A DNA stretch of 11,355 bases from Phoronis ovalis (Eukaryota > Phoronida > Phoronidae). Position 1 is the stretch's first letter, and the number at the start of each line of letters is the position of its first letter. This document shows, piece by piece, positions 1 through 7,930 of this stretch. Below the pieces are notes generated by a model. It did no database searches, was not told where the DNA came from, and worked only from the letters and a program-made list of their open reading frames with translations. The DNA is taken from the NCBI GenBank assembly GCA_028565635.1, contig JAOXYB010053979.1:1-11355 (forward strand). The letters run 5' to 3'. Position numbers and translations under genes: made by a program.

Positions 1-368
1 GTTGGACCTGTTTATAGTTATCATTTATGATCATTTATTAATAATATTTTTCGTGTTGTTCTTATGGAGGAATTCTCAATAAACTAAGTCTCAATGTGCC
101 GAATCAGTTTTAATTTGTGACACCAGGATATGATTGTCGCCACTTTTAGTTTAATTTTGCTTTATATGTTTAAATATGCCACAAACAAGTTGAGAAATGT
201 TTTGAATTCCGCAATCGAACGGTTTCCAGTGTGGTCATAATATTTAAAAAGGTTAATAGATTAATCAGGATTTTGTCTTAATCTAATCTGCAAGTATTGT
301 TCATACATGTAAGTGATAGAGAAGTTTGTTTGCTATATCCTTGATTAATCAGTTAATCAGATATAATT
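1..368. other. AT-rich stretch without a recognisable gene
   Basis: No exon-like frame or known element is visible. The only structure is a cluster of short repeated words built on 'ttaatcag' (around 252-270 and 344-360), just before the 42-bp tandem duplication. I read it as intron or intergenic DNA. Confidence 0.5.
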
Positions 369-470
369 ATTCCTCCGAGTGAATTTAGTCTCATTGGGAA
401 ATATGTAAGTATTCCCCCGAGTGAATTTAGTCTCATTGGGACATATGGAAGTATTCCTCAGAGTGAATTT
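369..470. repeat. 42-bp tandem duplication, about 2.4 copies
   Basis: Copies begin at 369, 411 and 453, each with 'attcc' followed by 'gagtgaattt'. The first two copies differ at only 3 of 42 positions. The third is cut off after about 18-24 bases and is more diverged. Because 42 is a multiple of three, frames stay open across copies on both strands. On the plus strand the 14-residue period reads IPPSEFSLIGKYVS. On the minus strand an ATG at 530-528 opens a 57-codon frame to a stop at 357-359, with the period TxxxPNETKFTRxN. The low divergence suggests a fairly recent duplication. Coding use is possible but unsupported, since open frames in a young repeat of this length are expected by arithmetic. 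Confidence 0.9.
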
Positions 471-587
471 TGTATGTTCCATCAGGTTTACAAGTGTTGT
501 TTTAATTAGTGCTACCGGGTCGCAAAACATCTTTTATAAGATTGTTCACATTCCGTAAAATTGCAGGGACAAATCGTGTTTTTATCA

Positions 588-845
588 TCAGTAAAAACTA
601 CAAAAACGAACAAACACGTTTGATATTTTGAATAATAGGCCATTCAACATTTTTGTGCCCGGTTGCCAAATTTCCCCAAATGTGATTTTCAAATTCGTGA
701 AGATTCTAAAGTACTGATGCAATTCGAGATCGTTATACAAGCCCATGAATTGCTGGCTCGTTAACACCAATTTACCTTTATTTTGCAAAACGATCGACTT
801 TTTATAAATGTCATCAAAAGTTAAAGTTAAGATACTCCAATTAAC
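588..845 (-). other. open stretch of uncertain coding status
   Basis: The minus strand is open for about 85 codons, from just after a stop at 846-848 to a stop at 588-590, with no ATG near its beginning. It includes the run KLVLTSQQFMGLYNDLELHQ. I do not recognise the protein. The same bases are open on the plus strand for about 42 codons (roughly 637-765) and partly open in other minus frames. A protein-like reading here is therefore weak evidence. It could be a decayed transposon or viral ORF, an exon, or chance. No convincing splice acceptor was found at its upstream edge. Confidence 0.15.
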
Positions 846-848
846 TTA

Positions 849-3800
849 ATATGCATTGTAAACGTGATAATAATGTGCACTCAAAAATAAAATGTATTAT
901 CGAAGCTATAGCGTCATGCATTACTGTGATGCTCTTATTGGTTTAAGAGTTAACAATTGTATTGGAAACCAAGGAAATCAGAAGTAATCCTAACAAGAAA
1001 TAACCAAAACTGCGGTACTGAACATTGATAACAGTGACACCTGACGATGCGTTTGGTATCTGTGCAGCGCTAGCTTAGAGATAGCTTATTAGTAATCCGG
1101 GCTTTTTTGTGAATGAGAAAATACGTACGTGATTGGCAGGATATAAGAGGAATTTACTGGTAAAGTGCTGAAAAGGCGGGTTGTTGTATTTTTTGCATAC
1201 ATTACAAATATTTTTTATTTATGCAATCAAACACAAAAATTAGAAACTGAGGTTATGCCATTTTAGTTATTACATAAACTAAATATCATTATGTACAAAA
1301 TATATACGAGTACTAAAAATGTTGAAAACAATTGTTTATGGTCATGCAACCTTCTGCCGCCACACTGTGTGTCTGGCCGAACAGTAAACATGCAATAAAA
1401 AATAAGTAGGTTCCTTCAGATTAGTTGCCGGCGCTAAACTGTTACCGACCAAATAACAGAGCCAGCACCATGAGGGTGTAAGTAAAACTACAGAAAAAGG
1501 TGAGGGGTAAAATATGTATATGTATGGCAGGAAAAACAATTCAAGAAGATTCGGTTTTTAAGCCCGTAGTGAAAAACAAACACCTACTCAAAATTGTGTG
1601 AAGTACCCCACAAGCTTTGTATAACTGGATGTTTAGTCACTTTTTCCTGTTCGTTTAACACAAGAAGGTTCACTATTTTGAACAACAATTCCATAAATTA
1701 ACAAATTAACTTAGTACACAGTAGAGATGTCGAAATCCTGGATCGAAACATCCGATACAAATTAATCAGCAATGCGATCATAGTGTGCATATACACACCA
1801 ATATAAATGTAGTGTCCCCGAGCAGCAGAAAATACTATTTGCAACACAATGGATACAATGACATTTTTACGTATTCCTGGACAAAAATATTATAGTGACA
1901 ACAGCTCGTTCTCTGTTATCTTCCAAACTGTCAAATTTTAAAACAGTGAACAAGACATGGGGACAAGGCTCGCCAGAAATGGATATGAAGAGGATATAGG
2001 TACTACGCGCAATAGCCCATTACTTATTATTAGCTGTTTTATAAGTTATTTGTAAGCATGTAGAACAATTTTACACAAAAGTATTTATCATTAAAATATA
2101 AACAGTAACTCCGTTTTACATGTCCCTTGAAAGTTGAATTAAATTAAGAAATAAAACTAGGATATAAAGCCTTTAACTTTTGAACTTTGACTTAGAACAG
2201 TTAGTTTTATCATTACTGCAATTAACCAACATTTTTCAAAATAGTTTCAAAAGATAAGTATTAGAATCGAATCCTATCGGAATCGCGGTCGGAAATTAGT
2301 TGACTCAAACTATTGTAGTATGCTGTATTGTGTCGTATGTCCACTAACATATGCGCCAATTCTCATTTATGCATATGACGTTATATCAGAGATTAATTAT
2401 TGCGTGCGGAGTACACAAAGTACACATAATTTAGTATACTCCAGAGGCTAGTATTATAGATCAACAATTACATTAACGAGTAGATTCTAAAAGTTTGAAA
2501 TAACTCAGGAAATCTTCAAGTTTTCATGCAAAATGTTATTTATTTTTCTTACAAATCAATTTTCTTTTAAAGATATTTGTGTTTCATATATTTCTGTTTT
2601 TTCCCAATTATGTCAACACTTACGTATGTAAAATATAGAAAATATCGATGCTATATGGATTAAATAAGACTTTTCTAGATTAATAGTTTGCAAGTCATGG
2701 TTCTAATGAATTCTCACAAATAGTTTTAAAATGCTGGACATAGACTCGCTAAAGGGGCTAGTACTCTTTGGGACAACTTATTGTTATACGGACAATTCAC
2801 TAAAATGATCCTTAATCACAATTATTTGGCAGCGAAATCCACCTCGGATCATGCGATATTTAAATAGTGGCTTAACAATAGAGATTAACCAGGAACAAAG
2901 CCTAAACGTACGTATATTGTTGGCCCATCGGTCACAAGGTGTCCTTAAGCTATACTGTATAATCCTAGACTCATGATAATTGACCGCTACGTAATTTGTA
3001 TTTCTGTACAATGTTCTGATTTTAAATATACCTGCACTTTGATTTTATTCTATAGCCTGCTGCAGCAACTCTTGCTGGTTTTTTAAATTAAACCCTAAGA
3101 ACAAACACTACAACGTTATTCATATTTTATAAATTGAATTAACTTTTTGGTATGTAAATGGGGAAAAAATAGACTAATAAAAGCATACAATTACAAGCAC
3201 CATAAATATGTCTTTAGTTATTTGTCACATGATTGCAAAATATGGGGCTATTACAGCTATACTCGCTTTTTATCAACATGCAAACTACAAAAAATATAAG
3301 CCCTACACCTCTGTATATATACAAAGCTGAGATTTGACCAAACTTAATTTCAAATAGAGATCGATCGCTAATACTATATGTTTCAGATTTTTGAAATATT
3401 GTTTTTACGGGTTTTAATTGTTCTTACATGACGTCTTTCTACTAAAAAAAAACATGCGTGTCCAATAGAAACGGAAATTTTCTGGCACTCGAGTTTGAAA
3501 GTTTATAAATTAATTTTTGATTAAAACAAATTTCAGAGTTTCGTTAGAAATCTGATTACATAATGATGTGCAGATAGGAAAGAAAAAGGTTAAATTTTCA
3601 CACTCATCCATTCAGTATCTATTCGAAATGTATATTTACTTTGGGCTGTCTATTCATTTAATAGATCAAACTTTAACAGGAAGTTTACAACTTGGTGTTT
3701 CTAGTTGCGAAAGGTACTTGTTACCTTAAGTTATAATTTACCTTAAATTTTTAGTTCTAAAAATTGTGAATATCATAATTATAATCAATTACGCGCAAAT

Positions 3801-4100
3801 CAAACATTCAGATTTCTAGTTGCTGCTGCTTCTTAATTGGAAACTTAGCCTGCATATCACAGCCTTATACAGGCTTACAGTGTCAAAAACCAGAATATAT
3901 CTAAGAATAAGTAATGATTTAAGAAATAGAAAAACATTCGTTTCAGTAAAGTTAGCTGTTAGCTTGAATTTCCAGTGATAATTTATTAATAAGAATTTTA
4001 TTGTGGCCCTAAAATAGCCGTCCTGACTAATACATACCATCATTAAAACTTAATGGTGACCGATACACAAAATGGCACTACTTTTTTTTATACGGCTTAC
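849..4100. other. long stretch with no supportable gene
   Basis: More than 3 kb of AT-rich sequence with stops in all frames and only short open runs. The minus-strand frames at 1342-1539, 2784-3011 and 3816-4043 are composition-driven and lack convincing starts or splice context. Local items are the GC-richer patch at 1350-1483, a perfect 12-bp palindrome TGTATATATACA at 3312-3323, and a 'tagagatgtcgaaa' motif at about 1722 that resembles the tip of a hAT-type transposon. The likely identity is intron or intergenic DNA. Confidence 0.5.
1470..1483 (+). promoter_or_regulatory. possible start codon plus splice donor (very short first coding exon)
   Basis: An ATG at 1470-1472 sits in the good context 'gcaccATGa', with A at -3. 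Eight bases later comes a full-consensus donor, GTAAGT, at 1478-1483, so the reading would be ATG AGG GT|GTAAGT. Upstream, 1350-1440 is richer in G, C and CpG than its surroundings, as is common near animal transcription starts. This arrangement is seen in genes that split the start codon region from the body. A 14-base signal can arise by chance, so this is tentative. Confidence 0.15.
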
Positions 4101-4115
4101 AAAAGTACTGCTCAC

Positions 4116-4196
4116 CTGTTCGTCATTCTTATCGTTCTTGTCCTCTTTTTGTTCAGCGGGACTAACACGGTTCATATCTGTCGCAACGTGTGTCAT
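4116..4196 (-). CDS. candidate first coding exon, product unknown (partial)
   Basis: Read on the minus strand, ATG at 4196-4194 has A at -3 and an in-frame TAA eight codons... upstream in the leader, so it would be the first Met. The frame runs 27 codons in phase 0 to CAG|GTGAGC, a strong donor whose intron begins at 4115. The peptide starts MTHVATDMNRVSPAEQ and turns highly charged (K, E, D, N, Q), with no hydrophobic segment and no motif I recognise. The exon and its leader (about 4110-4220) are richer in CpG than the surrounding AT-rich DNA, which fits a 5' end. No downstream exon could be chosen with confidence. The opposite strand carries an overlapping 61-codon ATG frame (4053-4238) with one hydrophobic run. 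I prefer the minus strand because start, composition and donor agree. Confidence 0.35.
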
Positions 4197-4238
4197 CTTG
4201 TCAACTCCCGTCAACGTTATTGTTTAAAGTGTTTTTAA

Positions 4239-4883
4239 ATCCTCGGTGTTTCTGTTTATAGCAGAGTATGCGAAAATAAATCGATTAGAATTCATTGTTC
4301 ATATGGAACGTTTTTGCGTTAAATTTATTTTAAAGTATAATTAGACAAGTAATGAAATGCATCGGTGTACTGCCTGCCCATGCTAATAAGCTGTATTTTT
4401 GACATGAGAAATATGTTTTTGATTAAAAATACCTTTATATTATATGAGTATGTATAAAATTCAGGTACCTGCATGAAAAAGCAACAATGTTGCTATTGTG
4501 CACTCTACTAGGTGGGCTGATATAAGTTTACATACAGTTCTTAAACCAATATGTTCATATATTACATTACATTCCTGCATTTATATTTGGAACTGATTTA
4601 CATAATAACAATTTTTAGATTTCTTTAAAATTTAACTGCTTGTGTAGTGTAAGTACTCTTTGCAATATCAAACAGAATTTTAATTATAGAGGACACCCGT
4701 GATAAACACCAAACAATTTAATTGAATAAACTGTCTTCACATCATTATAATTGTAAACTGAATTTTTTACTGAATTATCGAACATTGTATTGCTCTATAA
4801 TATAGTAAAATCCCGCCACTGGATTAGAAGAAGCACTACAACCTTTTCTGAAATTAAACAGGATTCAATTCTGTAATGACAAA
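4239..4883. other. AT-rich stretch, nothing supportable
   Basis: There are no open frames of interest and no recognised element. A short 'ctaggtgggctgata' at about 4508 partly matches the reverse complement of the 'cagcccatccctag' end near 4983. It may be the other tip of a decayed element, but the flanks show no target-site duplication. Confidence 0.4.
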
Positions 4884-4983
4884 TACTATGTTGTCATCAC
4901 AATCGAATCGGTTCGGATCGCATTTTCATGATATATTTATGTCAAAGATAAAGATTGAATTGCTATTCACAGCCCATCCCTAG
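4884..4983. mobile_element. possible terminus of a hAT-like DNA transposon (decayed)
   Basis: The segment contains a run of alternating 'tcg' words (cgaatcggttcggatcgc, about 4904-4921) and ends in 'cacagcccatccctag'. A tip of the form CCCATCCCTA, preceded by such 'atcgaatcg' sequence, is typical of the ends of hAT-superfamily nonautonomous elements in animals. This is recalled family knowledge, not a database match. No 8-bp target-site duplication could be shown with either candidate partner tip (about 1722 or 4508), so the element's extent is unknown. Confidence 0.25.
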
Positions 4984-5299
4984 CTGGAAAGATTACTTAT
5001 CTAAATGTTTGGATTGCTACAAGCTTCGTAAAGTTTTTTTTCCCGCTATCCTTATCTGTACGCGTATGCAGTCTAAAGGATAACACTCAGATGGAATGAC
5101 TTTTTGATAGCATAAACCTATTTTTGAAACTCTGATCCCGAGACTTCCTATTTTGTAAATTTGCTGAAAAGTCCACAAATTAATACGAAACCGATAAACA
5201 GTTTTTTGTGGATCGGTCGTTTAATTTGTTTCAATGGACACGGCATATTATTGAATGCACTCTGATATATCATTGATTTTTCTGCCTATTAATCTTCAG

Positions 5300-5503
5300 T
5301 TATGCACACAACACAACAGATGTATTATAAGATTTAGAGTAATTGATTATTTACCCAAAACGAGTAATACTTTAATAAAAAAAGATGATTTATCTTTTAT
5401 CAAATTATTAAGAAGAAAGTCATACCGTCAAAATAAATTATGGAGTCTGTCGGGAAATGACGGAAGTTTCGATAAAACAGTCGGTGAAGAGAGAAGACAG
5501 TGA
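5300..5503 (+). CDS. candidate exon, product unknown (partial)
   Basis: A strong acceptor precedes it: a pyrimidine-rich tract followed by 'cttcag' ending at 5299. From 5300 the frame is open for 67 codons to TGA at 5501-5503. The same frame also extends upstream to an ATG at 5255-5257, but an acceptor-defined start looks better. The peptide contains RVIDYLPKTSNTLIKKDD and a basic LLRRKSY stretch, which is a possible basophilic kinase site, and ends in a charged GEERRQ tail. It has no signal peptide or membrane segment and I recognise no domain. It could be a terminal exon, or an internal one using a GTGAAG donor near its end. AT-rich sequence can produce such frames by chance. Confidence 0.25.
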   Translation, partial: LCTQHNRCIIRFRVIDYLPKTSNTLIKKDDLSFIKLLRRKSYRQNKLWSLSGNDGSFDKTVGEERRQ

Positions 5504-6002
5504 TGAAGCAATGACGTTTAGACAACATGGGGACAACATGTACTCACTATTTATTGCATATAACATACTAAAAAAAAATCCTAATTTTTCTTGTTCATTG
5601 GTCCTATAGGGAACGAATTTTAATTTTACATTTATTAAGGAAAAAAATACAACATGCTAGCCGTGTACTGGTTGAAACGATCGCGAGGGTAGTGACTGAT
5701 GGTGACTTATTATCAACTGCTTGAATAAAGAATATACTTAATTACCTCATAATGTACTTTTTGAAAATAACCTGTAACCACATAAGAAACACACGCAAAT
5801 CACAGTATGGTACCAAAATAAAAGCGTCATCGAGAACTTAAAAACTTAAAATACGCTGGTCCATTTTTCTAACAAATTCCTATAAATCCAAAAGCGAAGC
5901 TCAAAAAATTTCAGCTAAAAGGCTTTGTAATGTTTTTATGCAATTAAACAATAATCTTTCTCTGTCAGTGAAAAGAAAAAACTTTACAACATCGAAATTT
6001 AC
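5504..6002. other. non-coding stretch between exon candidates
   Basis: AT-rich, with poly-A runs at 5571-5577 and 5641-5647. A short segment at about 5652-5723 reads on the plus strand as QHASRVLVETIARVVTDGD with non-random-looking codons, but it is under 30 codons and lacks a clear acceptor. I do not call it a gene. Confidence 0.35.
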
Positions 6003-6152
6003 CTTTAAAATTCTAAACGGGCTTTCTTCGATCCTGCATATAGCGTTCGAATCACTCAGCTCAAATTCTTCATTTTCAACAGGAATATCAGGCCCAGTTA
6101 CATTACTGAAAGCCATCATACTTTTCCGTCTTCCATTTATGTTTTCTATCAT
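6003..6152 (-). CDS. candidate coding exon, product unknown (partial)
   Basis: On the minus strand a branch-site-like 'tctaac' and the tract 'cttactccctgag' lead directly to ATG at 6152-6150. Fifty codons follow in phase 0 to AAG|GTAAAT, a good donor with the intron starting at 6002. The peptide begins MIENINGRRKSMMAF and continues through an acidic middle (GPDIPVENEEFELSDS) to RIEESPFRILK. It is hydrophilic and resembles a cytosolic linker rather than a folded catalytic core. I do not recognise the family. The frame stays open upstream to a stop at 6192-6194, so acceptors at about 6180 or 6152, or an initiating Met, are all possible. A second strong acceptor (tctcttaatctccag) lies upstream at about 6260. 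The overlapping 109-codon plus-strand frame is most likely its shadow. Confidence 0.35.
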
Positions 6153-6267
6153 CTCAGGGAGTAAGTTAGACAAGGAGATCTGGTACGAAGGTTATTTACT
6201 CATGCCATCCATCATTCGTTTCTGTTTGAGATATATTCGCCTTCGATATTTACACTCTGGAGATTAA

Positions 6268-7163
6268 GAGATAAAAACGTTTTACACTTAGATAATTTTA
6301 CTAGAATATTATTCGAATCATAAATCAATCTGAGTTGTTAAAGAGGAAATAATCGATGGAGTTTATCAATATTTAACTTTTACAAATCAAATAGTATATA
6401 AAATTTTAGAACAGATCTTTGAAAAATGCCTGTGACCAATATATCTATTTAGTTATATATAACTAGAATCTAGTTATATTAGTTTCAGAAAAATATGATC
6501 ACCTGATTTTTATTTAGATTGATACAGTTCTATAAGTATCCGTTAAAATAAACTTGACAAAACGTACTAAATAATAACCATCAGATAAACATGCCACCAC
6601 GAAACAGTTTTTAAAAAAGATTAAAGGTCATTTGAAGTGATATCGACTCTGTGAATAGTATTTCAACCACCATTAATTAAAATAAGAAAAAAATAAACTT
6701 TGCTTTTTAAATTTTCGTAAAAGGTATTGTAGTAAGATTTATGTTTGCCATAAACGAATTTCAAAAGAAAACAGATGGAACAAACAGTCCAAGGGAAATG
6801 GAAATATAACTTCAATGCAATTTAATAATTAAGAAGATATCAAGGATTGTTTCTAGAATTTCTATATTTTAATACGGTTTGCTAAGCTTTCTTTATTTTC
6901 AGTACAGTTTAATTATTAATTATTAATTTCATTCCGTGGAGACTGTGTTTCATAATTGAAGAGCATTTTATGAATTAATTTATAAGGTGAGTTGGATAAA
7001 GGGATTTCAAGTCCATTTCAGTTATATAGAAGTAAAAAATTCATGAACCTTGCAGCAGTCTACATTATTCGCAAAACGCAGTGTTTAGAGTGCAAATATT
7101 GACCGAAAATTAATACGTAAAATTTTTATTTAAAAGTTTTAAATTCGAATAGAAATCCGATTC
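6268..7163. other. AT-rich stretch with palindromes and a short simple repeat
   Basis: No gene is visible. It contains the nested palindrome at 6450-6479, and a 7-bp-period repeat of 'attaatt' at about 6911-6929 (about 2.7 copies). The right part leads into the 42-bp array without any visible border sequence. Confidence 0.45.
6450..6479. repeat. nested palindromes (possible cruciform or hairpin)
   Basis: Positions 6450-6465 form a perfect 16-bp palindrome (tagttatatataacta). Overlapping it, 6457-6467 and 6469-6479 are 11-base inverted arms around a single central A. The word 'tagttatat' therefore occurs three times in alternating orientation. In AT-rich DNA this may be a slippage product or part of a MITE tip. 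Transcribed, either arm pair would fold as a weak AU-rich hairpin. Confidence 0.7.
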
Positions 7164-7497
7164 CAAAATAGCACCGTGATGTTCCTGGGGAGCCACTCAA
7201 ATGTACAAAATAGTACCGTGATGGTCCCGGGGAGCCACTGAAATGTACAAAATAGTACCGCGATGGTCCCGGGGAGCCACTCAAATGTACAAAATAGTAC
7301 CGTGATGGTCCTGGGGAGCCACTCAAATGTACAAAATAGTACCGTGATGGTCCCGGGGAGCCACTCAAATGTACAAAATAATACCGCGATGGCCCCGGGG
7401 AGCCACTCAAATGTACAAGTTAGTACCGCGATGGTCCCGGGGAGCCACTCAAATGTACAAAATAATACCGCGATGGTCCTGGGGAGCCACTCAAATG
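7164..7497. repeat. minisatellite: eight 42-bp units in tandem
   Basis: The conserved 'accg' word falls at 7173, 7215, 7257, 7299, 7341, 7383, 7425 and 7467, an exact 42-bp period with no indels. Each unit runs 'caaaatagt accg(c/t)gatgg tcc(c/t)gggg agccactcaaatgta' (described in parts). The units are clearly GC-richer than the flanks and carry CCCGGG. Differences between units are few and fall mostly at two CpG/TpG positions (accgcg or accgtg; cccgggg or cctgggg). Since 42 is divisible by three, both strands show 14-residue periods: plus MVPGSHSNVQNSTV, minus LSGSPGPSRYYFVH. The plus frame is cut by TGA at 7239-7241 in unit 2. The minus frame is cut by TAA at 7422-7420 in unit 7. I therefore regard it as a non-coding minisatellite. 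Confidence 0.95.
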
Positions 7498-7570
7498 GGT
7501 AATCACGCTCGTTAATAAAAAAACATGCGAAAATATTGTTTAATTGAGGACGAGTTACATTGCGTAACGC

Positions 7571-7815
7571 ATTTAGGGTAGGAAAATCAACAATTTTTGA
7601 CCAGCAGGGTATGCTTTTTAAGCATGGTGCTGCTTAGAATTTGCTTTGTAAGACGAGCCTTCCTTAGGATCCAATTTTCGCGATGTTTTGGGTTTTTTTG
7701 CTGTTCAAAAAATTGATAGGGTACCAGGTGGGTCTTCCTTTTCTTTGCTAATCGAAAAATTTCAGTCTTGGATAGAGTACCAATTTCGGCGTAGGTCTAG
7801 CTTAGGGTCCGCTTT
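7571..7815. repeat. degenerate AGGGTA-motif region
   Basis: AGGGT occurs four times (about 7574, 7607, 7718, 7804), with near versions AGGAT and AGAGT at about 7667 and 7774. Several are extended to AGGGTACC or AGAGTACC and followed by a T-run. The spacing is irregular (roughly 30-60 bp), so this is not a clean tandem array. It looks like an old, decayed repeat family. The plus-strand 80-codon frame at 7688-7930 crosses it without an ATG start and is probably a by-product. Confidence 0.4.
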
Positions 7816-7876
7816 TTCAAACCTCCTTAACTACTTTTTGTTTAGAGGCATTTATGATGCAATTAACGAGCATGAT

Positions 7877-7926
7877 TACTCACATTTCACTCGAGTGGCC
7901 CTCAGGACGATGGTACTCACATTTCA
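7877..7926 (-). repeat. possible diverged, inverted copy of the 42-bp unit
   Basis: The 13-mer 'tactcacatttca' occurs at 7877-7889 and 7914-7926 (37-bp spacing). Between them lie GAGTGGC, GGAC-AT and GGTACT in that order. The reverse complement of the 42-bp array unit reads ACATTT-GAGTGGC-(CCCCG)-GGGACCAT-CAC-GGTACT-ATTTTGT-ACATTT, so the order of words agrees, with gaps. By eye this suggests a decayed relative in opposite orientation about 380 bp downstream of the main array. It may be coincidental. Confidence 0.3.
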
Positions 7927-7930
7927 ATGA

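Noticed and set aside
1342-1539. Minus-strand 65-codon frame
   Set aside because: No homology recognised and no splice or start context. The GC-richer plus-strand patch explains the open frame.
4053-4238. Plus-strand 61-codon ATG frame with a hydrophobic run
   Set aside because: It overlaps the minus-strand exon candidate. The hydrophobic run is the antisense of a K/E/D/N-rich stretch.
1722-4983. A single 3.2-kb hAT transposon bounded by 'tagagatg' and 'catcccta'
   Set aside because: The flanking 8-mers (gtacacag and gctggaaa) do not match, the tips share few bases, and no transposase-like frame lies between.
5938-6267. Plus-strand 109-codon frame
   Set aside because: The longest frame in the window, but it lies opposite the minus-strand exon candidate, which has matching acceptor and donor. 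Leucine- and serine-rich antisense composition is expected of a shadow.
7126-7410. Minus-strand 94-codon frame across the array
   Set aside because: It begins at a TTG within the repeat, not ATG, and is open only because the unit is 42 bp. A stop in unit 7 and AT-rich flanks bound it.
7164-7497. CRISPR array
   Set aside because: The units are contiguous with no variable spacers, and the surroundings are eukaryote-like.
7263-7502. Plus-strand 79-codon ATG frame across the array
   Set aside because: Same repeat arithmetic. It is cut from its upstream half by TGA in unit 2, has no leader or splice context, and ends as soon as the array does.
7688-7930. Plus-strand 80-codon frame
   Set aside because: No ATG start. 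It spans the AGGGTA-motif region and the diverged repeat, so it is probably chance.
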